A DNA stretch of 64,000 nucleotides from Serinicoccus kebangsaanensis (GTDB lineage: Bacteria; Actinomycetota; Actinomycetes; Actinomycetales; Dermatophilaceae). The translations under genes and the position numbers were made by a program. Shown here piece after piece: positions 35,115-42,995 of the stretch. Position 1 is the stretch's first letter. Each line of letters begins with the position of its first letter. The stretch is from positions 62,001 to 126,000 of the forward strand of contig NZ_VSLG01000006.1 in the NCBI RefSeq assembly GCF_008919445.1, in the 5' to 3' direction. Under the pieces are notes generated by a model. The model was not told where the DNA came from. It made no database searches and saw only the letters and a program-made list of their open reading frames with translations.

Positions 35115-37112
35115 ATGGCAGCCGTCAGCACACTGCCGACGTCGGGGGAGTCCGACGCGCTGCAGGTGCTGGGTGTGCTCGCCGCCACCCGCTCCGGGGT
35201 CGATGCCCGGCTGATCGAGACGACGCGGCTGATCGTGGCGGCGATCGCGGACCAGCTGCTGGTGGAGAAGGGGTTCTCCGCCGTCGGTGAGCTCACCGAC
35301 GGGCAGCGCAGGAGGTGGCGGGCGGAGGCCAAGAGGCTGGCGTGCGCCGAGGTCGAGCTGAAGCTGGGGGCAGGGGTCACCGAGGCGCGGCAGCTGGTCG
35401 GCCTGGCCTGCGCCCCCGTCGGCGTGCGGACCGACGTGATCGCGGCGCTGGACCGGGGTGAGATCACCTGGCTGCAGGCCAGGTCCTTCTGGAAGCGGTG
35501 CGGATCCCTGCCGGTGGACTCCGCCGAGGTGGTCAGCGAGGCCCTGTTCGGGACCGATCCGGCCGCTGCGGCCCCGGAGCGGCTGGACCCGCAGGGCGAG
35601 CTGCGGGAGCGCCCCTGGCACGAGGCGGACTACGCCGCCGCGCTGCAGCGGGAGGCGGTCCGGGCCGAGGGCCAGGACGTGCAGGCGGAGCGGGAGCGTC
35701 GCCGGGCCGCGTATGCCGCCCGTCGCGCCGAGCTGGTCGTCCACGACGACGGGACCGGCACCCTCTCTGTCACGGGTCCGTTGATCTCGATGTGCGCGGC
35801 GCACACCCGCATCGAGCGCGCGGCGCGGCTGCTGCGCAAGCAGGGCGATCCGCGCACCCTCGACCAGCTGCGGGCGGACGTCACGGCCGCGCTCCTGGTC
35901 CACGGGTCGGTCGCTCCCCCGGCGACGCACGACGAGTTGGGCGTGCCGGACCTGGGCGAGGTGAGCCGGGTGGTCAGCGCCCTGCCCGCGGTCGAGCTGC
36001 AGGTCGTCGTGCCCTGGGACGCGCTCGCCGGCACCGACGCGCCCACCACGGTGAACCCGACGAACCCGACGGCCCCGACAGAGCCAACCGACCCGACACA
36101 GCCGACGGACCCGACGAATCTGCCTCGGGCCGTCCACCACCCCTGCGACGATCCCCCGCGATGTCGTCGCGCTCGGCGCGGTGTCGGGTTGGTCCTCGGG
36201 CGGCACCCTGCCTACCTCACGCCCGGCCAGATCCGCGAGCTGGCCTTGCAGCACGGCACCACCCTGCGCCGGCTGCTCACCGACCCGGCCGACGGCCGGC
36301 TGATCGAGCGCAGTCTGCGGGCCTACCGACCGGATGCGGCCATGCGACGCCAGGTCCTCGCCGCGGACGTGCACGCCCGCGCCCCGGGCTCCCGCCACCC
36401 GGGGACGTCCTGCGAGATCGACCACGTCCTCCCCTGGGGCGAGGCCGGTGGCAGCACCACCGAGACCAACCTGGCCCTGCTCGGCAAGCGGCACCACCAG
36501 CTCAAGACCGCCGGCCACGCCTTCGCCGAGATCAACGACCTGCGCGATCTCACCTGGACCACCCTGCTCGGGCAGGCCGAGACCACCCGTGCCCACGACT
36601 ACCGCCAGTACCTCGACGGGACGATGAGTCGCGACGCGCAGGGTCAGGACTGGACCGCGAGTGCCGACCGACCGGACCCGGACCGGTCCACGAGTGCGCA
36701 CGCACCCGCCCCGGACCGTGCCGACGTCGGCGAGGACGACTGGATCCGCCGCGACCGCGCCAACCGGGCACTCTACGCCGCCCTCGCCCACCGCGGCCCG
36801 GACGCGTTCCTGACCGATGCCGACGACCACCTCGGGTCCGCCGAGCACGGCGGAGCCCTCGGTGGCTGGCTCTTCGTCACCCGCACCACCCCGGGCGGGG
36901 CACGGCGGCACGGCGCCGCACCGGACACCGAGACCGTCGGCCAGGTGCTCGGGTTTACCGAGGCTGAGGCACCCTCCGGCCCGGCCGCACCAGCCAGGCC
37001 GTCCCCCACCTCGAGCACCGGGCGGGACGCCGCACCGCCCCGGGACGACGAAGGTGCACCGCACCCACGGGCACCCTGGCGACCCACGCACGACCAGCCG
37101 CCTCCGTTCTAG
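35115..37112 (+). CDS. DUF222 and HNH endonuclease domain protein (13E12 repeat type)
   Basis: A 665-residue protein of the REP13E12/DUF222 family. Residues about 20-300 fit DUF222 (ATRSGVDARLIETTRLIVAA, VGLACAPVGVRTDVIAALDRG). A Thr-Pro-rich repeat linker lies near residues 310-336. The HNH nuclease motif is CEIDHVLPWGEAGGST with NLALLGKRHHQLKT near residues 433-465. A long disordered Pro/Ala-rich tail follows. A clear AGGAGGGGG ribosome site precedes the ATG. The family is multicopy in mycobacteria and some members have SOS boxes, as this one appears to. Its native role is not known. The promoter region is notably AT-richer than the surroundings. Confidence 0.8.
   Translation: MAAVSTLPTSGESDALQVLGVLAATRSGVDARLIETTRLIVAAIADQLLVEKGFSAVGELTDGQRRRWRAEAKRLACAEVELKLGAGVTEARQLVGLACAPVGVRTDVIAALDRGEITWLQARSFWKRCGSLPVDSAEVVSEALFGTDPAAAAPERLDPQGELRERPWHEADYAAALQREAVRAEGQDVQAERERRRAAYAARRAELVVHDDGTGTLSVTGPLISMCAAHTRIERAARLLRKQGDPRTLDQLRADVTAALLVHGSVAPPATHDELGVPDLGEVSRVVSALPAVELQVVVPWDALAGTDAPTTVNPTNPTAPTEPTDPTQPTDPTNLPRAVHHPCDDPPRCRRARRGVGLVLGRHPAYLTPGQIRELALQHGTTLRRLLTDPADGRLIERSLRAYRPDAAMRRQVLAADVHARAPGSRHPGTSCEIDHVLPWGEAGGSTTETNLALLGKRHHQLKTAGHAFAEINDLRDLTWTTLLGQAETTRAHDYRQYLDGTMSRDAQGQDWTASADRPDPDRSTSAHAPAPDRADVGEDDWIRRDRANRALYAALAHRGPDAFLTDADDHLGSAEHGGALGGWLFVTRTTPGGARRHGAAPDTETVGQVLGFTEAEAPSGPAAPARPSPTSSTGRDAAPPRDDEGAPHPRAPWRPTHDQPPPF
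36046..36122 (+). repeat. Degenerate Thr-Xxx-Pro codon repeat inside the DUF222-HNH gene
   Basis: An in-frame run of nine-base units built on ACG/ACC-NNN-CCG encodes PTNPTAPTEPTDPTQPTDPT. It separates the DUF222 region from the HNH domain and probably forms an extended flexible linker. Slippage at such units would change linker length in steps of three residues. Confidence 0.7.
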
Positions 37113-37178
37113 GGAGGCGGAGCGCGGCGGCTAGCCTGGAGCCTGGCGTGCCGACCCGACCGACGGGACCAGGCACCA

Positions 37179-37251
37179 GGGCCTCTAGCTCAATTGGCAG
37201 AGCTGCGGACTTTTAATCCGTAGGTTCCGGGTTCGAGCCCCGGGGGGCCCA
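37179..37251 (+). tRNA. tRNA-Lys (anticodon UUU)
   Basis: A 73-base cloverleaf. The acceptor stem pairs GGGCCTC (37179-37185) with GGGGCCC before discriminator A37251. The D-arm is TAGCTCAATTGGCAGAGCTG. The anticodon loop CTTTTAA carries TTT. The T-arm is CCGGG TTCGAGC CCCGG. The CCA end is not encoded. It stands alone between the HNH gene and the hydrolase gene; no integrase is next to it. Confidence 0.95.
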
Positions 37252-37298
37252 CCTCGACGGCCCGCACCAGCGGTGAGGCCCGCCAGGGAGGCCCTCGG

Positions 37299-38096
37299 TC
37301 ACGCGTCCACGGCGGCCGCGGCATACACCGAGATGTGCTCGGCGGCGAGACCCGGCCAGGCCATCAGCCCGTAGGGCGTCTGCGCCACCACCAGCCTGCT
37401 CCGGGACAGCAGCTCGCCCAGCGCCGTGGCCGTCGACACCGGGTGCGCCGGGTCGTCCTCCCAGGCCAGCACCAGGGTGGGCGTCGTGATCCGCGCGACC
37501 TCCGCCGGCGCCGGCAGGTCGGTGCCGGCCGCACCCCGCAGGATCGTGGGCAGCAGCGCCTCCGGCACCGACGGCTCCGTCTCCGGGGCGTCCGCGAGCG
37601 CCGGAGGACCGGGGGCCGTGCTCGCCCGGTGCACGAACGCCCCGACGCCCTCGGCCTCGATCAGCGCGGCGTCCGCGCGATAGCTCTCCGCCTGCGCCGG
37701 GCGCGTCGCCCACGCCGTGGGCGGCACCACCAGGCAGAGCGAGGCGAAGCGCGCGGGATCCACCACCGCCGCGTGCAACAGCGTGCCTGACCCCATCGAC
37801 GGCCCCACTCCGTGCACCTTCTCCCCCGGGGCCACGTGGTCGAGCAGCGCCAGCAGGTCGTCCGCGAGCCGTCGCCAGTCGTAGTCCCCGGCCACCGCCG
37901 TGCCGGTGGAGCGGCCGTGCCCGCGGGCGTCGTACCTGAGGACGCGGTGTCCCCGCAGCGCCCTCACCAGGTCCAGGCCGAGACGCGCGTCCCGCTCCCG
38001 CGAGGACGTCAGCCCGTGCAGCTGCACCACGAGCGGACCCTCGTCCCCGCTGATCTCGAAGTCGAGGGACGCGTCGCCCGCTCGGAAGGTCGGCAT
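37299..38096 (-). CDS. Alpha/beta hydrolase
   Basis: A 265-residue alpha/beta hydrolase. It has the oxyanion motif VVQLHGLTSSRERD, RYDARGHGRSTG, the nucleophile elbow GVGPSMGSGTLLH (S in GPSMGSG), a late acidic residue in WEDDPAHPVS and a candidate histidine in AAEHISVYAAAAVDA. It resembles 3-oxoadipate enol-lactonase or ester hydrolases but the substrate is unknown. TACTCT lies six bases before the ATG, so the start at 38096 is firm. It is divergent from the condensation-domain gene by 19 bases, and the two -10 boxes overlap on opposite strands. Confidence 0.82.
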   Translation of the reverse strand: MPTFRAGDASLDFEISGDEGPLVVQLHGLTSSRERDARLGLDLVRALRGHRVLRYDARGHGRSTGTAVAGDYDWRRLADDLLALLDHVAPGEKVHGVGPSMGSGTLLHAAVVDPARFASLCLVVPPTAWATRPAQAESYRADAALIEAEGVGAFVHRASTAPGPPALADAPETEPSVPEALLPTILRGAAGTDLPAPAEVARITTPTLVLAWEDDPAHPVSTATALGELLSRSRLVVAQTPYGLMAWPGLAAEHISVYAAAAVDA

Positions 38097-38115
38097 GCGC
38101 CTAGAGTACGAGCCC

Positions 38116-39414
38116 ATGCGGCTCACCAACGTGGGGATGATGGTCCTGCCGCAGGGGCAGGTCAGCAGCTACACCGTCCGGGTCGCGAGCCGGACCCAGG
38201 AGCTGCCCGTCTCCTTCGACCAGCGCCGCCACGTGGGCGCCGGTCCACGGGCCGGGTCGTGGATGGCGATCTCCTTCCGGTTGCCCGCGGGCACGTCGCC
38301 GGCCGACGTGGAGGCCGCCTGGCTCTCCGTGGTCGACCGTCACGGGACGCTGCGGACCGTCTTCACCGGGGGCGGCCAGGTGCGGCTGCACGGCGCCGAG
38401 GTCCGGCCCGGGGCCTGGCGCGATCTCGAGGTCACCGGCAGACGCAGCCGAGACGTCGTCCGCGAGTGCTTCGACGAGCTCTGTCAGCCCTTCGCCCAGC
38501 CCTCTCACGCGCTCTGCCTGGTCCGGCCGGACGCCCCCGACGAGCTCGGGGACGACCGCCCCGTCCTGCTCGTCGGCGCGGACCACGCGCACGTCGACAT
38601 GTGGTCGGTCGCGGTGCTCGCCCGGGACCTCCTCGCGGCCCTGGGCGGCGACCCCGCACCCGGCACCGCCCTGCCCTTCGCCACCCACACCGCCGAGCTG
38701 GAGGCGGCCCCGCCCGCGCCGGCTCAGGTGCATACCCGGTGGTCGCAGATCCTGGCCGACGGCGGCGGATGGATGCCCACCTTCCCGATGCCGCTCGGGC
38801 CCCTCGACCCGGCCCCGGCGGAGGTGGTGGAGGTCCGCGACGTGCTCGACGAGGCCGGGTGGCAGGCGGTCGAGGAGGTCGCCGCGCGGCACGGTGCCCG
38901 ACCGATCACGCTCGCCGTCGCCCTCCTGACGGAGGTATGCCTGGAGCTGGCCGGCGCACCGCTGCGCGCCGTCTTCCCCGTCCACAGCCGGCACGAGTCG
39001 CGGTGGCACGACTCGGTGGGGTGGTTCATCACGAACGCGGTGCTCGAGTGCCGTGCGGCGGAGCTGGAGACGGCGCGGGCCGCGGTCGTCGAGGCCGTCG
39101 ACCTCGGGTCCTACCCGCTGGCCCCGATCCTGGAGCCCCACGGCGGGATGCCCGAGGGACCGGGGATGTTCGCGCTGTCCTGGTTGGACACCCGCCGGCT
39201 GCCCGTCCGGCTCGATCCGGGGGTGCGGGCGCAGTACGTCTCGGCGGCGATCCGGACCGACAGCGTGATGGTCTGGTTCGTCGTGACCGAACAGGGCCTG
39301 CAGCTGCGGGCGCGCTATCCCGACACCGCGGAGGCCCGAGCCTCGCTCACCAGCTGGCTGGACGCCGTGCACCGCCGGTTCCGCCAGGCCGCCGCGGGCC
39401 CTCGACCCACCTGA
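38116..39414 (+). CDS. Stand-alone condensation-domain (NRPS-like acyltransferase) protein
   Basis: A 432-residue protein with the fold of an NRPS condensation domain but no other NRPS module nearby. The active-site motif HHxxxDG reads DHAHVDM (in GADHAHVDMWSVAV): the catalytic second histidine and the Asp are kept, the first His and the Gly are changed. Other marks are DQRRHVGAGPRAGSWMAISF at the start, DRHGTLRTVF (first latch region) and the late FPVHSRHESRWHDSVGWF, like the NRPS floor loop. It may be a free-standing acyltransferase. TAGAGT eight bases upstream is its -10. Only 19 bases separate it from the divergent hydrolase. Confidence 0.75.
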   Translation: MRLTNVGMMVLPQGQVSSYTVRVASRTQELPVSFDQRRHVGAGPRAGSWMAISFRLPAGTSPADVEAAWLSVVDRHGTLRTVFTGGGQVRLHGAEVRPGAWRDLEVTGRRSRDVVRECFDELCQPFAQPSHALCLVRPDAPDELGDDRPVLLVGADHAHVDMWSVAVLARDLLAALGGDPAPGTALPFATHTAELEAAPPAPAQVHTRWSQILADGGGWMPTFPMPLGPLDPAPAEVVEVRDVLDEAGWQAVEEVAARHGARPITLAVALLTEVCLELAGAPLRAVFPVHSRHESRWHDSVGWFITNAVLECRAAELETARAAVVEAVDLGSYPLAPILEPHGGMPEGPGMFALSWLDTRRLPVRLDPGVRAQYVSAAIRTDSVMVWFVVTEQGLQLRARYPDTAEARASLTSWLDAVHRRFRQAAAGPRPT

Positions 39415-39423
39415 CCGGCGTGG

Positions 39424-40494
39424 TCAGGCCCCCGACCCCTCGCGCACGACCGACGAGGTCGCCACGTCGTCGACGATGTCGATGACCACCCGTGTCATCT
39501 CGATGAGCGCGCCGTAGAGCGGCCACCGCTCGGCGGCCAGGTCGGCGTCGGAGAGCCGCGCGGCGAGATCGTCGACGTCGCCACGCAAGGCCCGGACGTC
39601 AGCCTCCGGGACCGCCACCCGGCGCCCCAGCTCGTCCAGGAGGTCCACCCAGACGTCGCGGAAGGCAGGATCCCAGTCCTCCGCCTGCTGGGTCGACTCA
39701 TGGATCAGTCGCGCCATGCCACGCACCTGGGCGATCCCCTCCTCGAGCCGCTCCAGCACCCTCGACAGCTCCTGCGAGTCCTTCGCGCGCCGACGCCGGG
39801 GGTTGCCCCAGGTGCTCTCCTGCGCCTCGTAGACCAGGCGCCACGCACTCTCCAGCCGGCGGTCCAGGGTGCGCGTCCGGTCCACCCAGCCCCAGGTGCG
39901 CTCGTCGTCCGCCCCCTCACGCAGTCCGTCCGCCATCTCCTGCAGCAGCCGCCCCAGCCCTCGGTCGAGGTCCTCGATGTGCCGCCGGGCGGTCTCGCCA
40001 CCCAGCGGTGCGGCCACCGCCGCGTTGACCAGCAGCGCGACGACGACCCCGAGCGCCGTCGCCGCCAGACGGTCGGCCAGGCTCCCCACACCGGTCTCGC
40101 TCGCGGTGGTGATGACGAACAGCACCGTGGTGGCGACCGTCAGTCCCTCCTGGCGGAGCACGCCGACGCGCGCCAGCAGCAAGGCGACCAGCAGGGCGAC
40201 CGCGAGGGTGACCACGCCCTGCCCGCCGACCTGCACGGCGAGGAAGGCGAGCGCCACGCCGGCCGAGGTGGCCAGCACCGCCTGGGTCCCGCGGGACACG
40301 GTGCGGTAGACCGTCGCGTGCACGGTCAGCAACGCCGTCCAGGGGGCCAGGAAGGCCTGGTGCAGGCCGAGCACCGCGTCGGCCAGGATCCAGGCTGCGA
40401 CGGCCGCCACCACGCTCTTCACGACCTGGAGCAGGTCGCTCTGCACGTCGGGGCGCCGCAGCCAACCCACGAGGGCAGCGCGACGAGAGTTCAT
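39424..40494 (-). CDS. FUSC/aromatic acid exporter-like membrane protein
   Basis: A 356-residue protein with an N-terminal membrane domain of five to six helices (LLQVVKSVVAAVAAWILADAV, WTALLTVHATVYRTV, VVTLAVALLVALLLARVGVL, ATALGVVVALLVNAAVAAPL) and a soluble helical C-terminal half (residues about 180-356). The pattern fits the FUSC/ArAE_2 group of half-size exporters, often linked to efflux of aromatic acids; the substrate is not known. GAGACT lies seven bases before the ATG. It converges with the condensation-domain gene. It is downstream of the MarR gene on the same strand by 31 bases and could be controlled with it. Confidence 0.78.
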   Translation of the reverse strand: MNSRRAALVGWLRRPDVQSDLLQVVKSVVAAVAAWILADAVLGLHQAFLAPWTALLTVHATVYRTVSRGTQAVLATSAGVALAFLAVQVGGQGVVTLAVALLVALLLARVGVLRQEGLTVATTVLFVITTASETGVGSLADRLAATALGVVVALLVNAAVAAPLGGETARRHIEDLDRGLGRLLQEMADGLREGADDERTWGWVDRTRTLDRRLESAWRLVYEAQESTWGNPRRRRAKDSQELSRVLERLEEGIAQVRGMARLIHESTQQAEDWDPAFRDVWVDLLDELGRRVAVPEADVRALRGDVDDLAARLSDADLAAERWPLYGALIEMTRVVIDIVDDVATSSVVREGSGA

Positions 40495-40525
40495 GCCCCC
40501 CAGTCTCACACCCGCACCGGCACGC

Positions 40526-40996
40526 CTACGCCCGCGCGGAGCTCCGCTCCAGCACCCGCCCCAGGAACCGCGACAGCACGTGACGCTCGGCCTCGTCCAT
40601 CCCGTCGAAGAACAGCCGGCGGACCGTGCGCACGTGGTCCGGCGCCGCGCCCGCCAGCGCCTCCCGGCCCTCGTCGGTCAGCACCACGAAGGCGCCGCGC
40701 CCGTCCTCGGCGCACTCCACCTTCTCCACCAGACCGCGCGCGGCCATCCGGCGCAGGTGGTGCGAGAGCCTGGACCGCTCCCAGTGCATCTGCTGCGCCA
40801 GGGCGGACACCCGCAGCCGCCCCTCCTCCGAGTCGGACAGGCGCACCAGGGTCTCGAAGTCCTGCAGGGACAGCTCGCTGTCCGAGTGCAGCGCCCGCCC
40901 CATGGCTGCCGGGAGCTCGGTCTGGACGCGCAACCAGGCGCGCCACACCTTCATCTCGGACTCCTCGAGCCAGGGGACGTGAGTGGTCGTGTCCAT
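40526..40996 (-). CDS. MarR-family transcriptional regulator
   Basis: A 156-residue winged-helix regulator. The recognition helix and wing are visible in LSLQDFETLVRLSDSEEGRLRVSALAQQMHWERSRLSHHLRRM and AARGLVEKVECAEDGRGAFVVLTDEGREAL (both shown in part). The DNA-binding motif WERSRLSHH is common in this family. A ligand is unknown. TATGCT lies six bases before the ATG; the GGAGGT between is too close to be a ribosome site, so the transcript is probably leaderless. It is divergent from yceI across a gap with three palindromes and is likely autoregulated. Confidence 0.85.
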   Translation of the reverse strand: MDTTTHVPWLEESEMKVWRAWLRVQTELPAAMGRALHSDSELSLQDFETLVRLSDSEEGRLRVSALAQQMHWERSRLSHHLRRMAARGLVEKVECAEDGRGAFVVLTDEGREALAGAAPDHVRTVRRLFFDGMDEAERHVLSRFLGRVLERSSARA

Positions 40997-41015
40997 ACCT
41001 CCAGCATACCAGTTG

Positions 41016-41063
41016 CGTGACACGTCACGGAGTATTAGAGTGCACTCTGTTGAAGCATCAACA
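41016..41063. promoter_or_regulatory. Three operator-like palindromes between marR-like gene and yceI
   Basis: The gap holds CGTGAC AC GTCACG (41016-41029), the 12-base perfect palindrome AGAGTGCACTCT (41037-41048), and TGTTGA AGCA TCAACA (41048-41063). The last two overlap by one base and lie just upstream of the yceI ribosome site. They are good candidates for MarR binding and control of both genes. Confidence 0.55.
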
Positions 41064-41083
41064 AACCACAGAGAGGACCCACC

Positions 41084-41647
41084 ATGTCCGAGACCACCGC
41101 CAGCACCAGCCTGAGCGACCTGGACGGCAGCTACGCCATCGACGCCTCCCACAGCCGCGTCGGCTTCTCCACCCGCCACGCCATGGTCACCAAGGTGCGC
41201 GGCGCGTTCAACGAGGTCGAGGGCACCGCCAGCACCGGCCCCGACCTGCAGGACGCCGCCATCCAGGTCACCATCCAGGCCGGCTCGGTCGACACCCGCT
41301 CCGCGGACCGCGACGGCCACCTGAAGTCGGCCGACTTCTTCGACGTCGAGTCCTACCCGACCATCACCTTCACCTCCACCGAGGTGTCCGCGGTCGACGC
41401 CGACACGCTGCGCGTGACCGGCGACCTCACCATCAAGGACGTCACCCAGCCGGTGACCGTCGACTTCGAGTACGCCGGTGCGGCCACCGACCCGTTCGGC
41501 AACGAGCGCGTCGGTTTCGAGGGTTCGACCGTGGTGAACCGCAAGGACTTCGGACTCACCTGGAACGCCGCGCTGGAGACCGGAGGCGTTCTGGTGGCCG
41601 AGAAGGTTACTCTTGAGTTCGAGATCTCGGCCATCAAGTCCGTCTGA
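41084..41647 (+). CDS. YceI-family lipid-binding protein
   Basis: A 187-residue YceI-like protein. It starts DLDGSYAIDASHSRVGFSTRHAMVTKVRGAFN, then DHL-type strand GHLKSADFFDVESYPTITFTST and VTGDLTIKDVTQPVTVDFEY, all typical of the antiparallel barrel that binds isoprenoids or fatty amides. No signal peptide is visible, so it is likely cytoplasmic, as for many actinobacterial members. GAGAGGACCC before the ATG gives a normal ribosome site. Pairing with a divergent MarR gene is common in actinobacteria and suggests regulation by an envelope or solvent signal. Confidence 0.88.
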   Translation: MSETTASTSLSDLDGSYAIDASHSRVGFSTRHAMVTKVRGAFNEVEGTASTGPDLQDAAIQVTIQAGSVDTRSADRDGHLKSADFFDVESYPTITFTSTEVSAVDADTLRVTGDLTIKDVTQPVTVDFEYAGAATDPFGNERVGFEGSTVVNRKDFGLTWNAALETGGVLVAEKVTLEFEISAIKSV

Positions 41648-41693
41648 TCTCGAGCACTCCCCGGGTGCCCCCTGCGACAAGCCCGGGTGAGCG

Positions 41694-41729
41694 ACGGCCC
41701 CGCCGGCCCCTGTGACCCGGCGGGGCCGT
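41694..41729. terminator. Bidirectional terminator hairpin
   Basis: ACGGCCCCGCCGG (41694-41706) pairs perfectly with CCGGCGGGGCCGT (41717-41729) around the loop CCCCTGTGAC. A short T-containing tail TTGTC follows. It lies between the convergent yceI and aldo/keto reductase genes and fits intrinsic termination for both. Confidence 0.75.
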
Positions 41730-41736
41730 TGTCATC

Positions 41737-42579
41737 TCAGCTGCGGAACTGCGTGAACTCCGCCGTCTGCGGGTCCGGGAACATCCGCTCCGCGGTGTCC
41801 AGACCGCCGATCGCGCGCATCTGCTCCGCGTCCAGCTCGAAGCCGAAGACGTCGGCGTTGGAGACGATGCGCTCGGGCGTCGCCGACTTGGGGATGACGA
41901 TCCGGCCCTCCTGCAGGTGCCAGCGGATCACCACCTGCGCCGGGCTCACGCCGTGCGCGGCCGCCGCCTCGGTCACGGCGGGCAGCTCCAGGTCCGCGCC
42001 CTGCCCGATCGGGGCATAGGCCTCGACGGCCAGCCCGGCATCCCGGGAGGCGAGCTGGGTCTCCGGTTGCTGGAAGGACGGGTGCACCTCGATCTGGTTC
42101 ACCGCCGGCGTCACCGAGGCACCCGCCATCAACGAGGCGAGGTGGTCGGGGAGGAAGTTGGAGACGCCGATCGCGCGGACCGACCCCTTGGCATACAGCT
42201 CCTCGAAGACCTCCCACGTCTCCCCCGCCAGTCCCTTGCCCGGGACCGGCCAGTGGATGAGGTAGAGGTCGACCGCCTCGACGCCGAGCGCCTCGCGGGA
42301 TGCCTCGAAGGCGTCCCGCGCGCGGCCACGGCCCTGGTCCCCGTTGCGCAGCTTCGTGGTGAGGAAGACCTCCTCCCGCGGCAGCCCGCTGGCGCGCAGC
42401 GCCGCACCGACACCGGCCTCGTGGTAGTAGCCGGCGGCGGTGTCGATGTGGCGGTAGCCGGCCTCGAGGGCGGCCTCGACCACCCGTTGGGTCTCCTGCT
42501 CGTCGACCTGGAAGGTGCCGAAGCCGAGCTGCGGGATCCGGACGTCGTTGTTGAGGGTCATCAGTGGCTGACTCGTCAT
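41737..42579 (-). CDS. Aldo/keto reductase
   Basis: A 280-residue NADPH-dependent (beta/alpha)8 oxidoreductase of the AKR5 type (2,5-diketo-D-gluconate reductase-like). The catalytic tetrad can be seen: Asp and Tyr in RHIDTAAGYYHEAGVG, Lys in FLTTKLRNGD, His in LYLIHWPVPG. The cofactor signature IPKSATPERIVSNADVF lies near the C-terminus. The substrate cannot be inferred. ATG 42579 has TAGGGT seven bases upstream. It is divergent from the 42612-42995 gene by 32 bases and ends next to the hairpin at 41694-41729. Confidence 0.88.
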   Translation of the reverse strand: MTSQPLMTLNNDVRIPQLGFGTFQVDEQETQRVVEAALEAGYRHIDTAAGYYHEAGVGAALRASGLPREEVFLTTKLRNGDQGRGRARDAFEASREALGVEAVDLYLIHWPVPGKGLAGETWEVFEELYAKGSVRAIGVSNFLPDHLASLMAGASVTPAVNQIEVHPSFQQPETQLASRDAGLAVEAYAPIGQGADLELPAVTEAAAAHGVSPAQVVIRWHLQEGRIVIPKSATPERIVSNADVFGFELDAEQMRAIGGLDTAERMFPDPQTAEFTQFRS

Positions 42580-42611
42580 GCATTCCACCCTACGTCGGGC
42601 ACACTGGGGGT

Positions 42612-42995
42612 ATGTCGTGGGACGACTTCCCCGACGACCTCGGCGATCCGCAGAGGTGGGACGGGCAGGACGAGACGGCAGCGCAGTGGCAGATGAGCCG
42701 CCACCTGCAGGTGCAGCTGCCGGGTCTCGTCGCGCGCAGGGTGCCGTTGCGGGGGGTGACACCTGGACCGCTCCAGGGCGTCGGCAGGCTGCGCATGGCC
42801 GACTCCACCACCTTCCTGGTCGGGGCTGCCCAGCCTGGTGACCTGGGGCGGATCGTGCGGGCCCTGCACAACAAGCACGCGATCACGATCTCCCGCTGGG
42901 AGCACCGCGACGAGGGGTTGCTGCTCACCCTGGCGGGAGCACCCGGTCGTGAGCCCGTGCAGGTCTGGCTCGTCGGCCCGGACCAGCCCGACTGA
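42612..42995 (+). CDS. Conserved hypothetical protein, 127 residues
   Basis: A small acidic-start protein (MSWDDFPDDLGDPQRWDGQDE) with a compact C-terminal part (GRIVRALHNKHAITISRWEHRDEGLLLTLAG shown in part). No TM helix, signal or known motif. The ATG has CACACT exactly six bases upstream, so it is probably leaderless. The 3' end overlaps the convergent pabAB gene by 71 bases, which is unusually long for real genes in this region; the frame is still supported by codon use and its start signal. Confidence 0.6.
   Translation: MSWDDFPDDLGDPQRWDGQDETAAQWQMSRHLQVQLPGLVARRVPLRGVTPGPLQGVGRLRMADSTTFLVGAAQPGDLGRIVRALHNKHAITISRWEHRDEGLLLTLAGAPGREPVQVWLVGPDQPD

Noticed and set aside
36046-36122. CRISPR or minisatellite array
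   Set aside because: It is an in-frame Thr-Pro codon run without spacers or constant repeats.
37179-37251. tRNA-Lys as an integration site for a genomic island
   Set aside because: No integrase, no repeated 3' tRNA end and no change in gene style next to it. The same holds for tRNA-Phe at 49404.
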